37,695 nt of DNA from Acidobacteriota bacterium. Lineage in GTDB: Bacteria; Acidobacteriota; Thermoanaerobaculia; Thermoanaerobaculales; Sulfomarinibacteraceae. Location: contig JAHECW010000032.1 in NCBI GenBank assembly GCA_024641545.1, positions 1-37,695 of the forward strand. Direction: 5' to 3'. How positions within the stretch are numbered: position 1 is the stretch's first letter; every line of letters starts with the position of its first letter. Under the pieces are notes generated by a model, which did no database searches, was not told where the DNA came from, and was given only the letters and a program-made list of their open reading frames with translations. Of this stretch, positions 8,406 through 14,763 are shown in pieces. A program made the position numbers and the translations under genes.

Positions 8406-8753
8406 ATGAGCGTTGTCATCTATCACAACCCCGGTTGATCGAAGTCCCGCCAGGCGCTGCAGTTGCTGCGCGAGAAGGGCATCGAACCCGAGATCGTCGA
8501 ATACCTCGAGGCACCGCCGGACGCGGCCAAGATCGAGGGGCTGCTCGCACAGCTCGGGATGGAACCCCGCGAGCTCATGCGAAAGAAGGAGAAGGAGTAC
8601 AAAGAGCTCGGTCTCGCCGACGGCGCGCTGAGCCGTGGTGAGCTCATCGCCGCCATGGCGTCGCACCCGCGGCTGATCGAGCGCCCGATCGTCGTCTCGG
8701 AAAAGGGAACCGCCCTCGGCCGGCCGACGGAGAAGATCCTGGAAATCCTCTGA
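8406..8753 (+). CDS. arsC: ArsC-family reductase with predicted selenocysteine (in-frame TGA)
   Basis: The ORF track shows only 8463-8753, but the gene clearly starts at ATG 8406, 9 nt after GGAGGTG. Translation gives MSVVIYHNPG, then TGA (8436-8438), then SKSRQALQLLREKG, with no other stop for 115 codons. The ArsC/Spx-like thioredoxin-fold family has IYHNP-x-C-S/T at this point, so TGA occupies exactly the catalytic Cys. Other active-site features are intact: RELMRKKEKEYKELGL, the Arg of ERPIVV and the Arg of LGRP near the C-terminus. A hairpin starts 16 nt after the TGA with a G in its apical loop, as expected for a bacterial SECIS. The likely product is a selenocysteine-containing arsenate-type reductase. 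Loss of function by point mutation or a sequencing error remains possible. No sel genes are in the window. Confidence 0.78.
8446..8479 (+). promoter_or_regulatory. Candidate bacterial SECIS hairpin in arsC
   Basis: Upper stem 8454-8471: four pairs GCGC/GCGC, a T-T mismatch, two more pairs (GC/GC) and loop AGTT, whose G is 24 nt after the TGA. A lower stem CCC/GGG (8446-8448 with 8477-8479) can extend it across an internal loop. Known bacterial SECIS elements lie immediately 3' of the UGA inside the coding sequence, with a G at the start of a small apical loop about 16-37 nt away. The structure was paired by eye, without energy calculation. Confidence 0.5.
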
Positions 8754-8807
8754 TTCGAATCGGGTTTTCGCACGGGGATGGTCACCAACCGCAGAAGCGG
8801 CTGCAGC

Positions 8808-8868
8808 GGCAGGGACAGCGGCCGCGGCAGGGACGGCGGCAGGGACAGCGGCCGCGGCAGGGACAGCG
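8808..8868 (+). repeat. G-rich tandem repeat, composite intergenic element copy 1
   Basis: Units GGCAGGGACAGCGGCCGC (18 nt) at 8808-8825 and 8838-8855, separated by a 12-nt variant and followed by a partial unit to 8868. It is non-coding, between arsC and the nuclease gene. A comparable array is found at 32112-32160. Confidence 0.75.
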
Positions 8869-8905
8869 TCAGCGCTCCGAGCACGCTGATTGCGCGACGC
8901 TGAGT

Positions 8906-8935
8906 CGCCGGAGGCGGCCCAGAAGGCCTGAGCTC
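8906..8935 (-). repeat. Conserved 30-nt box of the composite repeat, copy 1
   Basis: Thirty bases beginning CGCCGGAGGCGGCCC on the plus strand are repeated at 32267-32296 with two mismatches. On the minus strand the box precedes the tandem units in both copies, and in spurious ORFs it reads LELRPSGPPPA, which is how the match was noticed. Confidence 0.75.
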
Positions 8936-8948
8936 CAACCGCATACGC

Positions 8949-8954
8949 TACACT
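8949..8954 (+). promoter_or_regulatory. -10-like hexamer of a leaderless promoter (nuclease gene)
   Basis: TACACT, six bases, then ATG 8961; no Shine-Dalgarno. It lies just downstream of the conserved repeat box. Confidence 0.45.
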
Positions 8955-8960
8955 CCACCG

Positions 8961-9824
8961 ATGCCTGAAACCGGAAACGCTCCGACGCCGCGGAACCAGT
9001 TCTCCTTCTCCCGGGTCAAGTCGTACCACCAGTGTCCGCTGCGCTATCGCTATCGCTACCTCAAGGGCTTCAAAGAGGTCTTCCGTTCGATCGAGTCCTA
9101 TCTTGGAAGCGTCGTTCACGATGTCCTCGAGTGGATGTACACCGAGCGCGAACAGCGCGAGAGCCCCTCTCTCGAGGCCGCACTCCAGCTCCTGGCCGAC
9201 CGCTGGGCAGACGGTTTCAACGACGAAATCACCGTCATCCGCAGCGGCGACTGCGCTGATTCCTATCTCGTGACCGGGCGGGAGATGCTCGAGCGATTCT
9301 ACCGGAGCACCTTCCATCGGGATCGTTCGCAGACGGTTGCGCTCGAACAGCGACTCAACCACACGCTCTCCGATGACATCGTCTTCACCGGGTTCGCCGA
9401 CCGGATCGGGCGCACCGAGACCGGTCGCCTCTTCGTGGTGGACTACAAGACCTCGAAAAAGGAAGGCGACCCTTCGGAGTTTTCCGAAGGGCTCCAGGCC
9501 CCGCTCTACGCCGCCTGCGCCATGCGCAAGAACGGCGAGGTCGAGGCCCTCGCCGGCTACCACTATCTGCGCCACGAAAGCACCCGCTGGCAGTCCGTCG
9601 ACGCAGCGCGGGCAGGAGAGCTCCTCGACCGATTTCACCAACTCGCTCGGAACGTCAATTCGGCAACCGATTTCGAACCGCGACCGGGCATCCTCTGCGC
9701 ATGGTGCGGGTTCAACGCCATCTGCCCGGCCGCTGAGGTACCGGCGGCATTCTCGGGCGGCCTCGAAAAGGCGAGAGAGATCAACAACCGTACGCCTTCT
9801 CTTTTCGAGGTCGATTCGCAATAA
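8961..9824 (+). CDS. PD-(D/E)XK nuclease family protein, RecB/AddB/Cas4-like
   Basis: 287 residues. It opens with FSFSRVKSYHQCPLRYRYRYL, the typical start of RecB-like nuclease domains, with Cys25. Core nuclease motifs are GFADRIGR (D147) and VVDYKTSK (D161, K163), followed by GLQAPLYAACA, the QxxxY helix. Three further cysteines (CAWCGFNAIC, 246-255) plus Cys25 form the four-Cys pattern that binds an iron-sulfur cluster in AddB, Cas4 and Dna2 nucleases. The role is probably DNA-end processing. It has no helicase domain and no CRISPR genes nearby, so it is a stand-alone member and its partner is unknown. Confidence 0.88.
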   Translation: MPETGNAPTPRNQFSFSRVKSYHQCPLRYRYRYLKGFKEVFRSIESYLGSVVHDVLEWMYTEREQRESPSLEAALQLLADRWADGFNDEITVIRSGDCADSYLVTGREMLERFYRSTFHRDRSQTVALEQRLNHTLSDDIVFTGFADRIGRTETGRLFVVDYKTSKKEGDPSEFSEGLQAPLYAACAMRKNGEVEALAGYHYLRHESTRWQSVDAARAGELLDRFHQLARNVNSATDFEPRPGILCAWCGFNAICPAAEVPAAFSGGLEKAREINNRTPSLFEVDSQ

Positions 9825-9901
9825 AGATTCAATCAGCGGGTCGGTCGTCGCGACGGTTTGGCGTACAATATCCGCGTTCTCACAAATAATTGGAGGAAAC
9901 C

Positions 9902-10477
9902 ATGGCGCATGAACTTCCAAAGCTGCCCTTCGGCCCCACCGACCTCGAACCTTTCCTTTCCGCCGAGACCCTCGACTACCATCATGGCAAACACCACAAG
10001 GCGTATGTCGACAACCTCAACAAGCTGTCCGCCGGCACGCCGATCGAGGACGCCACCCTCGAGGAGCTCGTCAAGACCGCCGAGGGCGGCGTCTTCAACA
10101 ACGCCGCGCAGGTGTGGAACCACAGCTTCTACTGGAACTGCCTCAAGGGCGGCGGCGGGAGCGCTCCCGGCGCGGCGCTCGAAGCTCGCCTGAGCGGGGC
10201 CTTCGGCAGTTTCGCCGCCTTCAAGGAGGCGTTCAACAAGGCCGGAGTGGGCCGGTTCGGCTCGGGGTGGGCGTGGCTGGTCAAGAATGCGGACGGTTCA
10301 CTCGCCGTCACCACCACCGGCAACGCCGACAACCCCATGCGGGACGGCGCGACGCCGCTGCTCACCTGCGATGTCTGGGAGCACGCCTATTACATCGACT
10401 TCCGAAACGCCCGGGCGAAGTACCTGGAAGAGTTTTGGGGCTTTGTCAACTGGGATTTCGTGGAGAGCAATCTCTAG
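9902..10477 (+). CDS. sodB: Superoxide dismutase, Fe type
   Basis: 191 residues from ATG 9902, preceded by GGAGGAAACC. Metal ligands are H27 (HHGKHH), H74 (VWNHSFYW), D157 and H161 (DVWEHAYYID). The Gln at 70 (AAQVWNHSFYW) is the active-site glutamine position of Fe-type enzymes, while Mn types usually carry it elsewhere. It dismutates superoxide to oxygen and peroxide in the cytoplasm; no signal peptide is present. A TACAAT hexamer at about 9865 is a possible -10 but lacks a clear -35. It is convergent with the patatin gene. The presence of SOD implies exposure to oxygen. Confidence 0.95.
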   Translation: MAHELPKLPFGPTDLEPFLSAETLDYHHGKHHKAYVDNLNKLSAGTPIEDATLEELVKTAEGGVFNNAAQVWNHSFYWNCLKGGGGSAPGAALEARLSGAFGSFAAFKEAFNKAGVGRFGSGWAWLVKNADGSLAVTTTGNADNPMRDGATPLLTCDVWEHAYYIDFRNARAKYLEEFWGFVNWDFVESNL

Positions 10478-10562
10478 GGTTGCTCTCGATTCTCAATTTT
10501 GAATTCTTGATTTCGAAATGCCGTCGCACACCATCGGTTGCGTTGGTGCGATGAAATCGAGA

Positions 10563-10583
10563 TCTCAAAATCAAATTTTGAGA
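10563..10583. terminator. Palindromic hairpin between converging sodB and patatin genes
   Basis: TCTCAAAAT-CAA-ATTTTGAGA, nine perfect pairs. The patatin stop codon falls inside it (10571-10573). A second inverted repeat, TCGC..ACCA / TGGTGCGA, lies at about 10525-10552, and GAGCAA/TTGCTC flanks the sodB stop. Together they probably terminate both genes, although no strong U tract follows. Confidence 0.4.
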
Positions 10584-11452
10584 GTTGATGATGCGTTCTC
10601 GTCCGCCCACCGACGATAGGCCTGGTAACCGGCGGCGATGATCTCGTCAACCCGGTGGAAGTCGAACCAGCCGAAACGGCCGACCTCCGGCTCGATCATC
10701 GACACGCCCGCGCGGCTGCACGTGGCGAGACGGTACTGCATGATGTGGAACGAGCGGAAGACCGACTCCCAGCGCGACACCCTTGCGCTGATCTCACCTT
10801 CGTCCTTTTCGACCCGTTGACGGCGGAGCCACCCCTCGACACGGCGGAATGCCGATGGCAACTCCACCAAGATCGGCATTGTGGTCATGATCGACCCGCC
10901 CGACTCCCGGCCTGTCGGCGGACGAACCACGTTGACGGCGAGCACCGTGCCCACTCCCATGGCGGTGGCGGCGGTCACCGGGACCGGCTCGACCACCGCT
11001 CCGTCCACCAGCCGCCGTCCGCCGAGATGGCGCGACGGCAGGATGCCGGGGATGGAGGACGAGGCGCAGACCGCTTCGGCAAGGTCGCCGGCATCGAGGA
11101 CGACCATCTCGCCGGTATCGAGATCGGCACACACCGCTGCATATGCGATCTCCAGGTCCTCGATGAGGATGCCGCCGAAGCTCTCGCGCAACATGTCGTT
11201 GAACGCGGCGCCGCTGACCGATGTCACCATGATCCGACCGAGTCGAACCCAATCGATGGCGCGAAAGAGGGCCTCCATCTCGCCGGCGCTCAGACCTTGC
11301 GCCACCATCGCGCCGATGATGGATCCCATGGAGGTTCCGGCGATCGCCGCGACCTCGAGGCCATCCTCCTCGGCGCCCTTGAGCACACCGATGTGGGCCA
11401 ACCCCTTGGCCGCACCACCTCCCAACGCCAACGTGAAGACCTTCTCCCTCAT
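10571..11452 (-). CDS. Patatin-like phospholipase (RssA-type)
   Basis: 293 residues. The patatin catalytic architecture is complete: oxyanion loop LGGGAAKGLAHIG (11-22), nucleophile elbow GTSMG (S41) and catalytic Asp in VDGAVVEPVPV (D150). Relatives are small cytoplasmic or membrane-associated serine acyl hydrolases acting on lipids; the bacterial RssA-type members are mostly uncharacterised. A full promoter can be drawn upstream (TTGACC, 17 nt, TAGCGT), with the ATG six bases after the -10 and no Shine-Dalgarno, so the mRNA is probably leaderless. The hsp20 terminator lies immediately upstream, overlapping this promoter region. Confidence 0.88.
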   Translation of the reverse strand: MREKVFTLALGGGAAKGLAHIGVLKGAEEDGLEVAAIAGTSMGSIIGAMVAQGLSAGEMEALFRAIDWVRLGRIMVTSVSGAAFNDMLRESFGGILIEDLEIAYAAVCADLDTGEMVVLDAGDLAEAVCASSSIPGILPSRHLGGRRLVDGAVVEPVPVTAATAMGVGTVLAVNVVRPPTGRESGGSIMTTMPILVELPSAFRRVEGWLRRQRVEKDEGEISARVSRWESVFRSFHIMQYRLATCSRAGVSMIEPEVGRFGWFDFHRVDEIIAAGYQAYRRWADENASSTLKI

Positions 11453-11458
11453 CGGCCA

Positions 11459-11487
11459 ACGCTACGTCCCGGGAACCGTATGGTCAA
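11459..11487 (-). promoter_or_regulatory. Leaderless promoter of the patatin gene
   Basis: On the minus strand: TTGACC (11487-11482), a 17-nt spacer, TAGCGT (11464-11459), six bases, then ATG 11452. This is the only leaderless case here with a recognisable -35 box. The -35 is next to the U tract of the hsp20 terminator. Confidence 0.6.
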
Positions 11488-11490
11488 GAA

Positions 11491-11516
11491 AAGACCCCGG
11501 AGGATTCCGGGGTCTT
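11491..11516 (-). terminator. Intrinsic terminator of hsp20
   Basis: Perfect 11-bp stem AAGACCCCGGA/TCCGGGGTCTT with loop of four, followed on the minus strand by TTCTTGACC (the stem itself ends CTT). It lies 43 nt after the hsp20 stop and before the patatin start. Confidence 0.85.
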
Positions 11517-11558
11517 CTCGTACCGAGTCGTGAATGGGAAGGGTCGGCCGGCAGGATT

Positions 11559-12020
11559 CTATTCGGTTGCGACCTTGATTTTGACCGAACGCGGCTTGGA
11601 CTCGTCGCGCTTGGGGAGCGAGAGAGTCATCTCGCCGTTGACGAAGCGGGCCTCGATCTTCTTGGGATCAACCGAGTTCGGAACCGAGAAGCTGCGCTCG
11701 AACTTGCCGTAAGAGCGCTCGACCCGGTGGTAGGTCTCTCCGTCGTTGACCTCCTCGAGGGTGCGCTCGCCCTTGATGGTGAGCACGCCGTTGTCGATGG
11801 TGACCTCGACATCCTCGGCCTTGAGACCGGGGAGATCGGCGCTGATGACGATGCCGTCTTCCCGCTCGAGAATGTTGACGGCGGGGGTCCACGCGCAGGC
11901 CGCGGTCTCTTCTTCCATCTTACGAATGGAGTGACCCATGAACTCGTTGAAGAGTCGGTCCATGCCGGTGGTCCAGGTTGCGGGACGGTTAATGGGCTGC
12001 CAACGAATCATGTTTCTCAT
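11559..12020 (-). CDS. Hsp20 family small heat-shock protein
   Basis: 153 residues from ATG 12020, chosen over the longer track start because AAGGAGG lies 8 nt upstream. The alpha-crystallin domain spans about residues 42-140: WTPAVNILEREDGIVISADLPGLK, then the conserved DNGVLTIKGER and SVPNSVDPKKIEARFVNGEMTLSLPK. It is an ATP-independent holdase chaperone of the cytoplasm. The C-terminal tail lacks an obvious I-x-I/V motif beyond VKIKVA. A canonical promoter and an AT-rich leader precede it; no CIRCE element was seen. It is divergent from the APC transporter gene. Confidence 0.93.
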   Translation of the reverse strand: MRNMIRWQPINRPATWTTGMDRLFNEFMGHSIRKMEEETAACAWTPAVNILEREDGIVISADLPGLKAEDVEVTIDNGVLTIKGERTLEEVNDGETYHRVERSYGKFERSFSVPNSVDPKKIEARFVNGEMTLSLPKRDESKPRSVKIKVATE

Positions 12021-12056
12021 TGTGAGTGCCTCCTTATCAATTTCACACGCAAGCAC

Positions 12057-12085
12057 AATCTAATACCTTAGTTTTTGTTTGTCAA
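12057..12085 (-). promoter_or_regulatory. Sigma-70-type promoter of hsp20
   Basis: Minus strand TTGACA (12085-12080), exactly 17 nt, TAGATT (12062-12057), about 37 nt before the ATG with AAGGAGG between. The stretch is AT-rich relative to the rest of the window. CTAA..TTAG forms a small inverted repeat just upstream of the -10. Confidence 0.8.
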
Positions 12086-12298
12086 GTCCAAAATCCGACT
12101 TTTTTAGTGCATTGTTATCAACTTTCTACCGAACTTGATTCCGGCGACCTCGTCTCAGAGCGCTGCCAGTCCCCGTTTTCGTCGGACGAAATTGAGAGCC
12201 GGGCACACGCCGCCGCACACCTTTTCGTGTCGTCCCGTGGAGTGACAAACAGCCCCGAGAGAACGCAGAAAAGGGCCTCGAACGGGGTGCCGTCTTTG

Positions 12299-12354
12299 GC
12301 ATTGTTCGGGGGTGAATCGCCGATCCCCGACCTAACGCTCAGCCCGAACAATGC
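12299..12354. repeat. 12-bp perfect inverted repeat upstream of the APC transporter
   Basis: GCATTGTTCGGG at 12299-12310 and its exact reverse complement at 12343-12354, 32 nt apart. The inner segment can also pair partly (GGGG/CCCC). Possible operator or structured leader. Confidence 0.7.
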
Positions 12355-12384
12355 TCAAGGTGGGTCCCTCGGCCGCCGCCGAGG

Positions 12385-12390
12385 TAGAAT
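12385..12390 (+). promoter_or_regulatory. -10-like hexamer of a leaderless promoter (APC transporter)
   Basis: TAGAAT, six bases, then ATG 12397. The GAGG just before it is too far from the ATG (12 nt) for a good Shine-Dalgarno. No clear -35. Confidence 0.45.
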
Positions 12391-12396
12391 GCCGCG

Positions 12397-14631
12397 ATGG
12401 CAGCAACCGCAATCAAAACCTCGGGACACGGCTTCGGCACCGCTCCGGTCTTTCTCGCCGCAATCAGCACCATCCTCGGGGCGGTCCTTTTCCTCCGCTT
12501 CGGTTATGCAGTCGCGAACGTCGGCCTGCTCGGGGCCCTGCTCATCATCCTCATCGGCCACGCCGTCACCATCCCCACCGCGCTCGCGATCTCCGAGATC
12601 GCCACCAACCGGCGCGTCGAGGGCGGCGGCGAGTACTTCATCATCTCGCGCTCTTTCGGAACCACCATCGGCGCGACCATCGGCGTCGCGCTCTACCTTT
12701 CCCAGTCGATCTCCGTCGCCTTCTACTCCATCGCCTTCGCCGAGGCCTTCCAGCCGCTGGCGCCCTGGCTCGAGGGCCTGACCGGGTTGGTCTTCGACCC
12801 GCGGATGGTCTCGCTGCCGTTCGTCGTTCTGCTGCTGGCCCTCATGATCGTGCGCGGCGCCGACGCCGGAGTCCTCGGGCTCTACATCATCGCCGCCGTG
12901 CTCGCCGCCTCGCTGCTGTTCTTCTTTCTCGGCCCCCCGATGGACGACGCGCCGGTCGGAGTCTCGCTGCTGACGAGGGTTGCCGATGCCGACGGCTTTT
13001 TCATCGTCTTCGCCATCGTCTTTCCCGCCTTTACCGGGATGACCGCCGGCGTCGGGCTGTCCGGCGACCTCGCCAATCCGCGAAAATCAATCCCCCTCGG
13101 CACGCTGTCGGCAACCATCGCCGGCATGGCGGTGTACATTCTGGTCGTCGTCAAGCTCGCCGCCTCGGCTGCGCCCGAGGCGATGGCTGCGGACCAGCTC
13201 ATCATGGGCCGGATCGCCATCTGGGGCCCGATCATCCCCATCGGCCTCGCCTGCGCCACCATCTCGTCGGCCGTTGGGTCGGTACTGGTCGCCCCGAGGA
13301 CGCTCCAGGCCATCGCCAACGACAGGGTGGTTCGCTGGCGTTCCGTCACCGATTTTCTCGGCCGCGGCGCCGGCAACGCCAACGAACCGCGCAATGCCAC
13401 CATCATTACCGGCGTCATCGCCATCACCTTCGTCGCCGCTGGCAACGTCGACTTCGTCGCCCGGATCATCTCCATGTTCTTCATGGTCACCTACGGTTCC
13501 CTCTGCGCGATCTCCTTCCTCGAGCATTTCGCGGCCCGGCCGAGCTACCGACCGACCTTCCACTCGCGGTGGTACCTGAGCCTTCTCGGCGCCATCGGTT
13601 GTCTGCTCCTGATGTTTCAGATGGACCCGTTCTTCGCGCTCTTGGCAATCCTCGCCATCGCCCTTCTGTACCGCTTCATCCGCGCTTCGAAGAACGCCGA
13701 GGGCGACGACCTCGGAGCGATTTTCCGAGCCGTGATGGTCCAGGCCACCCGGCAGCTGCAGATCGGCCTCCAGAGCATCGAAACCGAGTCGACGGCGGAC
13801 CAGTGGCGCCCGAGCATCATCATGGTCGACGGCCGCACCTTCGACCGCGCTTCACCGCTCCAGTTGATGGCCTGGTTGTGCCACCGCCACGCCGTCGGGA
13901 CCTATCTCCACTTCATCCCTGGGCTCCTCGATCCCGAGAACTTCCGCGAATCAAAGAAGACGATGAAAAGACTGGTCAAACTCGCCCACGAGCGGGCCGG
14001 CGGGGTCTTCGTCGATACCATCATCAGTCCTTCGATGAGCTCGGCCCTCGCGCAGAGCCTCCAAGTGCCCGGGATCTCGGGCATGGAAAACAATGTCGTT
14101 CTCTTCGAGTTCTCCAAACACGACCCTCCTGAGGTCCTCCAGGAGGTCTACGACGGCAGTCTTTTCGCCGCCGCGACCGAAATGGACATTCTCGTGCTGC
14201 GCCACTCCGACGTCTATTTCGGCAACCGCGATCGGATCCACATCTGGCTCACCTGGCACGACTACAAAAACGCGAGCCTGATGATCCTCCTCGCGTATAT
14301 CCTCATCGGCCACCCGGATTGGAGTGACGCCGAGATCGAAATCCTGGTCGCCGCGCCGGAGGAGCGTGCCGCCGGCGAGGAAGCCAAGATCGAGGAGACG
14401 CTGGCGACCGGACGAATACCGGTGAGCCCGCGCAATGTCCGCATCTTCCCCACCGACGCCAACGTCGACTTCGGCCGATTGGTGGCCGAACATTCGACGG
14501 CGGCCGATCTCGTGATTCTCGGATTCACGATGCCGCGGTTGAGCTCCAAAGGCGCCGAAATGCTCCAGCGCCATCCCGAGCTGCAGGATGTCCTCTTCGT
14601 CTGCGCCGACGCCCGGTTGACCATCGACTGA
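12397..14631 (+). CDS. APC-superfamily transporter, SLC12/cation-chloride-cotransporter-like
   Basis: 744 residues. Residues about 15-425 are about twelve hydrophobic segments of the APC fold, beginning FLAAISTILGAVLFLRFGYA and including IGHAVTIPTALAISEIATN and RVEGGGEYFIISRSFG, motifs of bacterial and archaeal relatives of Na-K-Cl and K-Cl cotransporters. Residues about 430-744 form a soluble C-terminal domain with two alpha/beta units (IIMVDGRTFDRASPLQLMAWL, AADLVILGFTMPRLSS), resembling the cytosolic regulatory domain of SLC12 proteins. It probably moves K+, Na+ or Cl-, or an amino acid; the ion set cannot be assigned by eye. Its position beside hsp20 hints at osmotic or heat stress but is only context. 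Confidence 0.82.
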   Translation: MAATAIKTSGHGFGTAPVFLAAISTILGAVLFLRFGYAVANVGLLGALLIILIGHAVTIPTALAISEIATNRRVEGGGEYFIISRSFGTTIGATIGVALYLSQSISVAFYSIAFAEAFQPLAPWLEGLTGLVFDPRMVSLPFVVLLLALMIVRGADAGVLGLYIIAAVLAASLLFFFLGPPMDDAPVGVSLLTRVADADGFFIVFAIVFPAFTGMTAGVGLSGDLANPRKSIPLGTLSATIAGMAVYILVVVKLAASAAPEAMAADQLIMGRIAIWGPIIPIGLACATISSAVGSVLVAPRTLQAIANDRVVRWRSVTDFLGRGAGNANEPRNATIITGVIAITFVAAGNVDFVARIISMFFMVTYGSLCAISFLEHFAARPSYRPTFHSRWYLSLLGAIGCLLLMFQMDPFFALLAILAIALLYRFIRASKNAEGDDLGAIFRAVMVQATRQLQIGLQSIETESTADQWRPSIIMVDGRTFDRASPLQLMAWLCHRHAVGTYLHFIPGLLDPENFRESKKTMKRLVKLAHERAGGVFVDTIISPSMSSALAQSLQVPGISGMENNVVLFEFSKHDPPEVLQEVYDGSLFAAATEMDILVLRHSDVYFGNRDRIHIWLTWHDYKNASLMILLAYILIGHPDWSDAEIEILVAAPEERAAGEEAKIEETLATGRIPVSPRNVRIFPTDANVDFGRLVAEHSTAADLVILGFTMPRLSSKGAEMLQRHPELQDVLFVCADARLTID

Positions 14632-14727
14632 GCAATTCTCGGTTGTTGACCTTCATCGCATCTGCCCCGGATGCGCCTGCAACGGTGCGACGTCATCAGG
14701 AAATCACAATTCAAGACTCAGGACTGA

Positions 14728-14748
14728 CGGATTCGATTCTCGAATCCG
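14728..14748. repeat. Inverted repeat upstream of the SNF2 gene
   Basis: CGGATTCGA-TTC-TCGAATCCG, nine perfect pairs, 8 nt before the TATGAT hexamer of the SNF2 gene. A second hairpin CGCATC/GATGCG lies at about 14658-14676, 3' of the transporter gene. Could be a terminator or operator; no U tract follows. Confidence 0.5.
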
Positions 14749-14763
14749 ATCTTGCTATGATGA

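Larger units (their letters stand above)
12086..12396. other. Intergenic region between hsp20 and the APC transporter
   Basis: No convincing gene. It contains an inverted repeat TTTCGTC/GACGAAA (12177-12191), a 12-bp perfect inverted repeat (12299-12310 with 12343-12354) and a CCTCGGC/GCCGAGG hairpin (12367-12384) next to the transporter's -10. The sequence is less GC-rich than neighbouring coding DNA at its left end. Probably regulatory for the divergent pair. Confidence 0.6.

Noticed and set aside
8463-8753. ArsC gene starting at TTG 8463 as in the ORF track
   Set aside because: This start lacks the entire first strand and the active-site loop; the family-conserved sequence continues in frame upstream through the TGA to ATG 8406 with a good ribosome-binding site.
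8808-8868. CRISPR array
   Set aside because: Units are only 12-18 nt, directly abutting, with no unique spacers, and no cas genes are nearby. The Cas4-like nuclease next door is a generic RecB-type protein.
12301-12350. c-di-AMP (ydaO-type) riboswitch upstream of the APC transporter
   Set aside because: GGGGTGAATC followed by CCCGAC and CTAAC recalls parts of the consensus and the downstream gene type fits, but the required helices between these blocks and the 5' half are absent, and the apparent leaderless promoter lies downstream of it.
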